Assembly: GCA_963855995.1 (NCBI GenBank)
Contig: OY979716.1
Span: forward strand, 31,922,230 to 31,986,229
Reading direction: 5' to 3'
Length of the DNA stretch: 64,000 bases
Origin: Muricea muricata
Taxonomy: Eukaryota; Cnidaria; Anthozoa; Malacalcyonacea; Plexauridae
Shown: positions 55,973-64,000 of the stretch, in pieces
Position numbering within the stretch: position 1 is the stretch's first letter
How the letters are laid out: each line of letters starts with the position of its first letter
The notes under the pieces: model-generated
The model's input: the letters and a program-made list of their open reading frames with translations, nothing else
Told to the model about the DNA's origin: nothing
Databases searched by the model: none
Position numbers and translations under genes: made by a program

Positions 55973-56269
55973 CTACAGCTTTTCATTAGAAGCTGTACTA
56001 CAGCTTTTCATTAGATGATGAATTTCTATTTGATCTATCCTACATAACAAATATAAGCACAGCGTTCCCTGGTTGTTTCTAAGTCTTCTCATTTCTTTGA
56101 GGCCACGGCATGCATCGTCTACCAAATTGTTTAACATCCAGGTTTGTACGTCAACCATCCTTTTGCGGAGGTATAAAGCATTCCTTTTTTTCTTCAGATA
56201 TTCAACTCTTTTTCTTGCCTCTGCCACACGCTTGTTCAGGTCATGTAACCGCGATAAGTTCTCCTCCAT
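55973..56269 (-). CDS. 98-residue coiled-coil protein, right copy
   Basis: Mirror of the gene at 54357: same length, same TAG plus AATAAA overlap (polyA signal about 55965-55970) and TATA at 56342-56349. It differs at residues 5 and 7 (NLSR for NFSW). The two genes converge on the central finger ORF. Confidence 0.6.
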   Translation of the reverse strand: MEENLSRLHDLNKRVAEARKRVEYLKKKRNALYLRKRMVDVQTWMLNNLVDDACRGLKEMRRLRNNQGTLCLYLLCRIDQIEIHHLMKSCSTASNEKL

Positions 56270-56424
56270 TGAATTTGCAATCTAAAAGTCTTATCTCTGT
56301 GAACGTTGCAAGCGGTATGCTCCTACCGACTCAAATTTATCATTTTATACTACTAGCAGGATAACTAAAAACCAATCAGATTTTAATATGGTATGTTTCA
56401 TATGTGCTCAGCCATCGGGCCACA

Positions 56425-56630
56425 TAGGAGCGTATGAGCATGTGCTCATGAGCAGTTATGAGCAGATGCTCATCTGCTCATCTGCTCATCGCGTAAAATT
56501 GTACGAGACAAACAAAATATAGCTATACTAACCCGGTGGGCCGCATCGGGACGTATGAGCGTATGAGCATGTGCTCATGCGTACGAGCATGTGCTCATGA
56601 GCAGTTATGAGCAGGTGCTCATCTGCTCAC
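56425..56630. repeat. TGCTCATGAGCA-type palindrome cluster, right outer
   Basis: Mirror image of 54000-54195, including GCAGATGCTCATCTGCTCAT and GAGCATGTGCTCATG blocks. Confidence 0.85.
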
Positions 56631-56814
56631 CGCATAAACTTGTACGAGACTAACAACATATAGCTCTACTGTTCGTAATACTTACAAAAAATTATTCCAA
56701 ACGTTAATCCATGTGTTAATTTATGCAAACCAAGAAACACTCTAATATATTGCTCCAAAATCAGTACGACTTCGTATTCGTCATACCCCTTTTCTCGCCC
56801 TTTTGATGACATTT

Positions 56815-57107
56815 CGAACAGTTTACACGAAACGAATTGACAGCAGCGATAACTGTTGAGTTGTCTGAAAAAAGAATTACAACGGTTTGGGTTTAATACT
56901 TTACCTGGGGAATTATGCAGCTGATTGTACTTCTGCTATGAGGCAAAAACTTAATAGATTATCTAGTATGTTTATATCAACTAAAATATAAACACTAGTT
57001 CACAATTTGTAATGCTCAGCTCTTGCTTAAACTATCTATCTGAAATGGCACATCTTTTTAAACAAATGTATTTGGAAGATATTACAAGATATTTAGTTGG
57101 TGGAACT
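56815..57107 (+). pseudogene. Right-arm relic of the gene A family
   Basis: The plus strand reads EQFTRNELTAAITVELSEKR, then stops, and about 200 bases later SEMAHLFKQMYLEDITRYLV up to 57107, where the next palindrome (57112) cuts the WWN segment. The segment order is rearranged relative to gene A, as in the left arm. Confidence 0.6.
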
Positions 57108-57218
57108 ACTATATTTTTACGTTATTTAGCATCTCATGGCTTATAACAGACTAAAGAAATCGTTATTTACTAAATAAGAATTGTTTTATAATAAATTGCA
57201 CTTGCGATATAATACAAT

Positions 57219-57744
57219 CATTTGCAAGCTACCGTTTAGCTTTCGCAAAAAACAAGTTTTAAAAAGTTATAACTACGTAGTTTGGCCACTGAAACGATTT
57301 GTTTTGACTCTGAAACTATTTGTTTTTACTCGGAAACTATTTGTTTAACTCTGAAACGTCACGTGGGCGGGGTAAAACTATTATTTACGATTAGTTATTG
57401 GCGGTGAAAATTACAGTTGCGCCAGTTACTAACAAAGGTTTTCAATAATCAGTCTTCAGCAATGGATTTTTTGCATACAGCAAGGCGAAACATTTAAATA
57501 AACATCAGAAAGTTTTGTTAGCAACACGCGCAACTGTAATTTAACCGCCAATAAGTCAATAACTAATTGTTTGTAACTAATAGTTTTACCCCGCCCACGC
57601 GACGTTTCAGAGTTAAAGCAAATAGTTTCAGAGTCAAAACAAGTAGTTTCAGAGTCAAAGCAAATAGTTTCAGTGGCCAAAATACGTAGTTGTAACTTTT
57701 TAAAACTTGTTTTTTGCGAAGGGCTACACGGTAGCTTGCAAATG
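57219..57744. mobile_element. 526-bp MITE nested in the left arm of the 57112 palindrome
   Basis: CATTTGCAAGCTACCG and CGGTAGCTTGCAAATG ends; arms share AAAACAAGTTTTAAAAAGTT, GGCCACTGAAAC and repeated TCTGAAAC(T/G)ATTTGTTT words. The corresponding site in the right arm (about 59100) is uninterrupted. Confidence 0.75.
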
Positions 57745-57756
57745 GTTGTAAATTGC

Positions 57757-57865
57757 ACTTGCGATATAATAAATCGCACTTGCGATATAATAAATCGCAA
57801 GTGTGATATAATAAATCGCAAGGGTGATATACTAAATCGCAAGTGTGATATAACAATCGGCTTGC
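57757..57865. repeat. 20-bp satellite array, left (about 5 units)
   Basis: Unit AATCGCAAGTGTGATATAAT, itself partly palindromic. The mirror array is at 58888-59110. Confidence 0.9.
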
Positions 57866-58887
57866 GATGTAACAAATTGGACTTAGACTAAAGGTAAATG
57901 GGTAAATGATTGCTATATGTTATGTTATTATGTCACTCCATAAAGTATTAGCTCAGTCAGTGGCCGGCTCATACTGACCGGCGGTATTTCTGGTTGGTAT
58001 ATTGATTTACTTTATGTAAATAAAACGGGCAACACTGTTATATTCTGACCATTTTTGGAGGGAATTTTCTTTTGAAATGGCGGACGCTACGAATATGGCC
58101 GACGAAGAAAACACGAGGTGCGAAATTCACATTTTAATACATATTTATGTAGCTTATTGGAGACTTCAAAGAACATATAATGCAAAAGAATGAAACACTT
58201 TGTAGCTTTTAATAAAAGTTAACTAACTTTTATGTGCCCAAACCTTAAGGTAACAGGTCACCTGACAACAATCGGCAACTGATGAATTTGTGGTCCTCAT
58301 TTTGATTTCTAGAGTTGATTTTAGGGAGAGATAGCAACCAGTGTGCTCGAAGAAAAACCTTGAAAGCACAGGGGAGATTAATTTAACTCTCTTCACATAG
58401 TTAACCCACATGGTTTGACATTGGTTATTTAACAATTAGACTTCTGGGCTGAGTAGTAAATGGTTGAGAAGTCAATCAAAATTCAGGATTTGTAATAGTC
58501 CATAACTGAATGTAGACTAATACTAGATAGTCAACCATCCAAACCAGTTTTACCTAACATATTAAAAGCTACAAGTGGAGTGACATCTTTTCATTCTTTT
58601 GCATTATGTTCTTTGAAGTCTCCAATAGGCTACATAAAATATGTATTAAAATGTTAATTTCGCACCTCGTGTCTACTTCGTCGGCCATATTCGTAGCGTC
58701 CGCCATTTCAAAAGAAAACTCCCTCCAAAAATGGCCAGAATATAACAGTGTTGCCCGTCTTATTTACATAAAGTAATTCAATATACCAACCAGAAATACC
58801 GCCGGTCAGTATGAGCTGGCCACTGACAGAGCTAATATTTTATGGAGCGACATAACTTACCTTTAGTCTAAGTCCAATTTGTTATAT

Positions 58888-59110
58888 CGCAAGCCGATTG
58901 TTATATCACACTTGCGATTTATTATATCACACTTGCGATTTATTATATCGCAAGTGCGATTTATTATATCGCAAGTGCGATTTATTATGTCGCAAGTGCG
59001 ATTTATTATGTCGCAAGTGCGATTTATTATATCGCAAGTGCGATTTATTATATCGCACTTGCGATTTATTATAGCGCAGTGTGATTTATTATATCACAAA
59101 TGCAATTTGT
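58888..59110. repeat. 20-bp satellite array, right (about 11 units)
   Basis: Same unit as the left array in opposite orientation, with TTATATC/TTATGTC variants; roughly twice as many units as the left array. Confidence 0.9.
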
Positions 59111-59312
59111 TATAAAACAATTGTTATTTAGTAAATAACGATTTCTTTAGTGTGTTATAAGCCATGAGATGCTAATTAACGTAAAAATATATACGAAAAC
59201 AGACTAAATAATTTTTTTACAAACGGCGCCTTGAAGTATTGCATATTATATCTTTTTTCTTGTCCGCCATTTGGTCGAAGTTCGAAGTAAAAGCATATTT
59301 TTTTGAAGATTA

Positions 59313-59922
59313 TGCCTCAGTCATTTGTAGCCACGCCCCCCCCCCCCACCCCCGGGACATAGCGGGGAACTTAACACTAACCAAGTGTTAAAAACTGTTA
59401 ATTTTCCCACCTCTGGTGCAAAGTTACTTGTTAAACCCCCAGTATGGCAGGGCCTCAAAACATCCAAATCAACCAGATTACACATTAATTTAAAACCTTA
59501 TGAAGTGTTAAAAATATTACGCCAATATAACAAGAAAATAGTAACAGTTAATATAACAAATATACAAAGCTCGTGTTTATAAATTGCGTTCAATCATGCA
59601 TATCAAATTTCAAATAGATCTTTTAATATTGCTGAAATAAATAAGGAAAAAGCTGATTTAATGTATACCTACTGTAAGTTTATGAATTGCTAAGGATACA
59701 TAAACATATTAAAAATCATACTTTCTACAAGTTGTTTTGTGGGACGCCATTTTAAGACCGGCTGTTAAATCCCGGTTTGATTCCCCGGTGTTAAATTTCG
59801 TAGTTAATTCCAGGGCACTACGGGGCATATTGCGCTGTTAAATGGCATTAAATCCCCGTTATATTTTTGAACATCCCCGCTATGTCCCGGGGGGGGGGGC
59901 GTGGTTACAAATGACTGAGGCA
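59313..59922. mobile_element. Harbinger-type MITE (TTA target)
   Basis: TGCCTCAGTCATTTGTAGCC at the left mirrors the right end (GG(C/T)TACAAATGACTGAGGCA), continuing into C/G runs and GGGACATAGCGGGGA. Flanked by TTA on both sides (59310-59312, 59923-59925). Interior non-coding. Confidence 0.8.
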
Positions 59923-60242
59923 TTAGAGGTGAGTGTTTTATGCGTCTTTACTTTAGCATTATTGCTAAGTATTGATATACAATTGCAAATTGTTCCAATG
60001 GCTAAAGCGTTTTATCGGATAAATACATGAAATAAGTAGAGTTAAAATATGACTTTTATCATACCTGTGATTGTTTATGGGCAAAGGTAAAAAATTTCGT
60101 TGCTTTCACAGTTGAAAAGTATTTGTTGCCATATGGCAACAATGCCCGTTTAGGGTTACAAATGTGTGTATTGAAGTAATATATGTCCTTTGGTTTCTCT
60201 TGTGAATATTGTGCTGTGTTATGTATTCTCTTTATTCAGACT

Positions 60243-60280
60243 GCGCGAGGTAGCGGGATCGATGCCCGCATCCTCCACCA
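60243..60280 (-). other. Primer-binding site complementary to ~36 nt of tRNA-Ala
   Basis: The plus strand reads TAGCGGGATCGATGCCCGCA followed by TCCTCCACCA, preceded by CTGCGCGAGG. This equals the 3' portion of animal tRNA-Ala(AGC), from the anticodon stem through the T-arm to CCA. On the minus strand it starts TGGTGGAGGATGCGGG two bases after the LTR end, the normal primer-site position. Confidence 0.75.
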
Positions 60281-60282
60281 CT

Positions 60283-60717
60283 TGTAGCCGCCTTCTTCTG
60301 AGTTTCTTGGTCTGTCTTGTCTGTTTCTGTCTGTTCGTTTGAGTAGAGTTTTCACTTCTCGGCTACTCTGCAACTACTGCTCGGGATTCAGCTGGGGCGG
60401 CTTTTATACTAACGGTCGTAGGAGTTTTTGTGCATGTGAACAGAATGGTGGGCTGATGTAGGCTCAGCCAATCAGGTTCTAGGTTTTGGATTTCTGAACT
60501 CTCGTACCAGCTCTTTTCCTCTATTTATTTAAGGCGTTGTCGCACTGTCTCAGTCGGTCGTATGCTCCGTCAATATTATTTTAAAAATGTTCACAACTTA
60601 ATTTATTTCGTTTACTTCTTTAGTAAAACTTAATGTCTCTATATACATGAACTCAACTTCAATGTTTGACTTTTTCTATCCTACAGTTTTACAATACTAC
60701 ATTTTTATGACGTAACA
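60283..60717 (-). repeat. LTR (435 bp) of a truncated retrotransposon
   Basis: On the minus strand it begins TGTTACGTCATAAAAATG and ends GGCGGCTACA, with CTGATTGGCTGAG (CCAAT type), TATAAAAGCC and a following GC-rich leader, that is, a pol II promoter. Only the primer site follows; gag, pol and the partner LTR are absent. Confidence 0.65.
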
Positions 60718-61321
60718 CTTTTATTACCTGACCGCGCGAAATACCTCTACAAATGATTGACAGTAATGCCTCAAACCTGTGTACGTGTAAGTACAAAGGT
60801 TGTGCACCACTGGAATTTTTCTTATCTAAATAAATCCGACCACCTAGTATTTTGTTTTTATCAAACATTGACAAGTTCAAGTATCATTAGTTATACTGTG
60901 AGCCCAATGGAAAAGATAACTGACAGGTCGTGAAAGATATACGAATTTTTACTTACTTTATCTTTCCTTAGCAACCAAATATGCCCATTATCTTTCCCCC
61001 TGACGCATCTAGTGTTTACCTTGCCTGGAGAACTTAACTTAGCTATTTTTATGCTATTAATGTACTGCTTCCTAACAGCTGCATTGGGTCTGATTGAGGT
61101 ATTATATATCCAACTAGTAGTGCTTTTCTTGTTCAGTTGAATTATAGAAAGGAATTTTCAAGGATTTTTAGTAATTTGTGACTTGAGTTTTGCACACAAT
61201 TATTTTTCAGATGAAGTAAACCATCTTGCTTTGGTATATATGTTATCCGTAGTAGTCATCAATCAGTTACATACATACCTGTACACTGCCAAAGGTTCAA
61301 TACAATACTGAGGAAGCAATA
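60718..61321. other. Interval without recognised gene
   Basis: About 600 bases inside the TTGCCATATGGCAA-ended element; no homologous ORF seen. Confidence 0.3.
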
Positions 61322-61914
61322 TATAGTATTCTGGATCTCAGTTCAGATTCTGAACTATCAGAGCTTTCTTCTTCTGATGAATATCAAGCTGAAGAACTGT
61401 ATTGTGACAAGTGTAACATGTGCCTGCGTCAAAGCAATACAAGAAACTGCTTGCGAGACTTTCAAACCACTAAATGAGGGGCCTAAACACTTACCATAGG
61501 TTGCTTGTTCACCAAGAGAAATTATGTACAGTAATTTAATTCAATGTACTTTATGTTGAATTTCAATATCTCTTTCACGAGAATTTCTAGCTTTTAAGTA
61601 CTTTAGAGAATCTTAATAAAATATTTAGATATGAGATATATGTGTATATTATGACTAACATTGTGTATACTATGACTAACATCAAAAATCAAATTTTTAG
61701 CAATATCGATTGCAGTAAGGCCGCACCCCCCTGATGCCTTCCAACCGACCACCTGTCCTTAAATGGCATTAAACACAACACTATTCCAATTAAAATGAAT
61801 TTCAGGGTTGCAGGTTGCATATTCATGAAAAGCTGTGTAAAAGATGCTATAGCTGACTGTGCATAATTTTTACTAAAAATATACCCCTAAACGGGCACTT
61901 TTGCCATATGGCAA

Positions 61915-62065
61915 TGTAGTGTAGGTGTCCTTTCGTGTAGCCGAATAAAATGAATCGCAAGTCGTATAAACTAAAACCTTTAATATAGCAATAATGGCGG
62001 CAAATCCAACAACACGTTTTCCTGGTTATGCGCATGCGTTATGCTAATATATGCAAGATATAACA
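61915..62065 (-). repeat. 3' LTR of the second Ty3 element
   Basis: The minus strand reads TGTTATATCTTGC ... CACTACA, 151 bp, preceded by the purine-rich ATGAGGGGGCA tract (about 62066-62080). It abuts the TTGCCATATGGCAA end of the neighbouring element. Confidence 0.75.
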
Positions 62066-62178
62066 AATGCCCCCTCATAAAAAGTTCAATAATTTTAACT
62101 AGTCCGGTAAACGGTGACAAAATATCAAACGTCTATAACCCTGATCAAGATAGTAAAAGTTTCATGCAAGTGTACTGT

Positions 62179-63975
62179 TCAATAATATCTTAGAGGTGGT
62201 TTTCTTTCTCGTCCTGGATACCTCCTGACCGTATCATCTGAAGGAGTTTTTACAGATGGGTTTTCCCAGTTGTCGTTGTTTTTAAGGCTTGGCTGTTCAT
62301 TCAGTCTAGGTTCCACTATAGGGATACTGACCTCTGTTTCTGTTTCCTCGCTCTCGTGGGCTTTATGCTCCTGAGTAAATGTAGCTTCGGCTCTTGTTGG
62401 GTCGATGTCAGGGGCAGTTTCGGGAAGTACAGGGGAAAATAAGTCTCGTTCGGGTTGTTGATGTTCTGACTGCTTTGACTCTGTGTACTGAGCTGTGGGT
62501 ATATATCGTGGGCGTAACTGTTCTTCGTGGCGTTTCCACACTACATCGCCAACTTGAACATCATAGTTTCTCGGACTGACCGTACCCGTTACCACTCCAG
62601 GTATCCATTTTGCCCCCTTTCCAAAGTTACGTACGAATACAGCTTGTTTCTGTGTATATTTCGGTTTGTTGTCCAGATTGTCCTCATGGGTTGCTCTGTA
62701 AGTTAACAACAGTCTGTCTAGCTTTGTTTGCAACGATTCACCTGTTTCTCCCATCTTAGATAGTTTATCCTTAAAATCTTCAACATAACGTTCTGCTAGT
62801 CCATTTGTTGCTGGATGTCCGGGTGCTGTAGTGGTATGATGGATATCATTATCGTCCAGAAATTTCTGGAACTCCGTACTGGTAAACTGACTGCCATTAT
62901 CAGTTACAATATGTTCGGGTAGCCCCAAAGAATTGAAAACATGTCGTAATGCTGAAATAGTAGTAGCCGAGGTAGCATGGGACATAGGTACCACTTCTAA
63001 GTACTTGGAATAATCGTCAACAATGACTAGGAACATCCTCCCTAGATAGGGCCCTGCAAAGTCTAGGTGAAGGCGTTTCCATGGGCCCCCTGGCCATGAC
63101 CATGAAGCTGGTTGTGAAGAAGCTGGGGTCTTGGCTGCTTCTTGACAAGAAGTGCATGCTTTAACTGTTTCTTCAATTTCTTTGTCGAGCTTAGGCCACC
63201 ACATATACTTACGAGCTAACTGTTTCATTTTCACCATCCCTAAGTGCTCCGCGTGTAGATCCTTGAGTAAAATTCCACGTAATGAGTCGGGAATAACCAC
63301 TCGTGAATCCCATAAGAGAATACCTTCCTCCGTAGCTAGTTCCAATCTCTTGCTAAAATAGGGTTGGAGTTCTGATTCGGGTTTATCTGGCCAACCACTC
63401 TTGGTGTAATGTAGCACTTTACTTAAAACTTTATCCTTCTTGGTTTCGATAGCAACCATGCTAGAGTTAACAATTTGTTCTCCCTCAATAAACATCACGT
63501 TTACAGTTACCTGTTCAGTGGTTGAGGGTTTGCCTTTAACAGGTTTTCTGGATAGGAAATCTGCATATACATTATCTTTACCTGAAATAAATTGTATGGT
63601 GTAATTATAAGCAGCCAAGAGCAGGGACCACCGTTTAATTCGGGCTGAAGCTAATTGGGGAACCGGTTTATGTTCTCCTAGCAGTGTGATCAAAGGCTTG
63701 TGATCTGTGAGGAGCCTGAAATGTCTTCCGAGTAAGTATTGGCGGAACTTAGTAACACCAAACACAATTGCCAGTGATTCCCGTTCAATTTGAGAGTAGT
63801 TCTGTTCAGCCTGACTCAAAGTTCTAGATGCGTAGGCAACTGGTTCTAATGAACCATCTGCTCCGGGCTGAAGTAAGACTGCACCCATCACACTGAAGGA
63901 CCAGTTCTGCCTCAGGGTTGTAATGTCGCAATACTGAATCCGAACACAGCGCAGATTTAATGTTCGCAAAAGCAT
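62179..63975 (-). CDS. Ty3/gypsy pol, RNase H and integrase part (runs off the window)
   Basis: 598-codon open frame. RNase H: VMGAVLLQPG, YSQIERESLAIVFG and TDHKPLITLLG are present, but the first catalytic Asp motif (normally DAS) is not seen, as the frame reads RQNWSFS there, so a local frame change is likely. Integrase: HHCC finger HAEHLGMVKMKQLARKYMWW ... CTSCQ; core LHLDFAGPYLGRMFLVIVDD, IVTDNGSQFTS and TNGLAERYVE carry the D, D and E residues. The C-terminal KPKYTQKQAVFVRNFGKGAK and VVWKRHEEQLRPR region resembles a chromatin or GPY-type tail. The 5' side lies beyond 64000. Better preserved than the element at 42.7-46.5 kb. Confidence 0.88.
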   Translation of the reverse strand: MLLRTLNLRCVRIQYCDITTLRQNWSFSVMGAVLLQPGADGSLEPVAYASRTLSQAEQNYSQIERESLAIVFGVTKFRQYLLGRHFRLLTDHKPLITLLGEHKPVPQLASARIKRWSLLLAAYNYTIQFISGKDNVYADFLSRKPVKGKPSTTEQVTVNVMFIEGEQIVNSSMVAIETKKDKVLSKVLHYTKSGWPDKPESELQPYFSKRLELATEEGILLWDSRVVIPDSLRGILLKDLHAEHLGMVKMKQLARKYMWWPKLDKEIEETVKACTSCQEAAKTPASSQPASWSWPGGPWKRLHLDFAGPYLGRMFLVIVDDYSKYLEVVPMSHATSATTISALRHVFNSLGLPEHIVTDNGSQFTSTEFQKFLDDNDIHHTTTAPGHPATNGLAERYVEDFKDKLSKMGETGESLQTKLDRLLLTYRATHEDNLDNKPKYTQKQAVFVRNFGKGAKWIPGVVTGTVSPRNYDVQVGDVVWKRHEEQLRPRYIPTAQYTESKQSEHQQPERDLFSPVLPETAPDIDPTRAEATFTQEHKAHESEETETEVSIPIVEPRLNEQPSLKNNDNWENPSVKTPSDDTVRRYPGRERKPPLRYY

Positions 63976-64000
63976 TTTGCTCGGACTTTCCCCATTTCCA

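Larger units (their letters stand above)
57112..59193. mobile_element. 2.1 kb palindromic element with satellite-like arms
   Basis: Tips TATTTTTACGTTA / TAACGTAAAAATA, then GCATCTCATGGCTTATAACA and its complement, TTTACTAAATAA blocks, arrays of a 20-bp unit, and an inner pair including GGCGGACGCTACGAATATGG (58080) and its complement (58690). The loop is about 58200-58560. No coding capacity. It interrupts the right-arm copy of the gene A family. Confidence 0.8.
60124..61914. mobile_element. 1.8 kb element with TTGCCATATGGCAA ends (piggyBac-like relic suspected)
   Basis: Both ends carry TTGCCATATGGCAA followed inward by TGCCCGTTTAGGG in inverted orientation. Near the right end, 61322-61477 (+) reads DLSSDSELSELSSSDEYQAE, then YCDKCNMCLR ... 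NCLRDFQTTK and a stop, resembling an acidic N-terminus fused to a Cys-rich C-terminus such as piggyBac transposases have, with the catalytic core deleted. No TTAA duplication was verified. An LTR fragment (60283) lies inside. Confidence 0.4.

Noticed and set aside
57456-59115. Frames with LRFIISH / CDIINRK repeats
   Set aside because: Translations of the 20-bp satellite arrays.
60243-60280. tRNA-Ala gene
   Set aside because: Only the 3' half with an encoded CCA, directly beside an LTR end; it is a primer-binding site, not a tRNA gene.

Overview
The window is eukaryotic. It has split genes with GT-AG introns, AT-rich intergenic DNA, long AT microsatellites and a very dense, multiply nested population of transposable elements. 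The gene set (an RNF213/mysterin homologue, a LicD-type transferase, a secreted PI-PLC-like protein and a secreted gene with tandem ShKT-type exons), with Penelope-like, BEL/Pao, Ty3, hAT, Mutator-like, Harbinger-like and mariner-like debris, suggests an early-branching animal, most likely a cnidarian. That placement is inference from content; no species marker was seen.

Host genes. (1) 324-10633 (+): the last 14 exons of an RNF213-like E3 ligase. All phases join and give 661 residues ending in a stop. RING and AAA+ parts lie upstream of the window. (2) 14026-15177 (+): a compact PI-PLC-X-like secreted protein with its own TATA box and polyA signal. (3) 16107-16907 (-): a LicD-family nucleotidyltransferase-like protein. 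(4) 38300-40806 (-): a signal-peptide exon followed by two nearly identical ShKT-type exons in the same phase and a third decayed one. (5) 50168-50342 (+): a possible terminal exon of an unrecognised gene.

Mobile DNA. 11.0-12.8 kb holds three MITEs. 15.4-20.3 kb holds a tRNA-derived SINE, an antisense relative and a 3.36 kb TIR element. 21.2-23.1 kb holds a coiled-coil plus SGNH-esterase ORF split by a MITE with a 9-bp target duplication. 23.2-27.1 kb is a 3.9 kb inverted-repeat element that carries a LINE 3' end, a Harbinger-like fragment and two mariner-type MITEs. 30.2-32.7 kb is a 2.5 kb element with a 9-bp target duplication (Mutator-like) that contains a TTAA-flanked MITE. 42.6-46.6 kb is a small foldback element interrupted by a complete-ended but decayed Ty3 element (148-bp LTRs, TCTGT duplication, tRNA-Leu primer site, polypurine tract). 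47.6-49.6 kb is a mosaic of two Penelope-like 3' ends around a BEL/Pao LTR plus gag start. 60.2-60.7 kb is an LTR with an unusually long tRNA-Ala-like primer site. 61.9-64 kb is a second Ty3 element running off the window.

Most unusual block: 50.4-57.1 kb. Copies of an unrecognised minus-strand gene (motif NELTAAIT...GELCSWWN), a divergent plus-strand gene with a TATA box and short intron, and a 3.9 kb palindrome occur together. The palindrome arms each carry the same intact 98-codon gene with TATA box and polyA signal, plus clusters of TGCTCATGAGCA-type palindromes; its loop carries a C2HC-finger acidic ORF. I could not assign this set to a known element. It may be a relic of a virus-like or Maverick-like element, but that is speculative. 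A further 2.1 kb palindrome with 20-bp satellite arms adjoins it at 57.1-59.2 kb.
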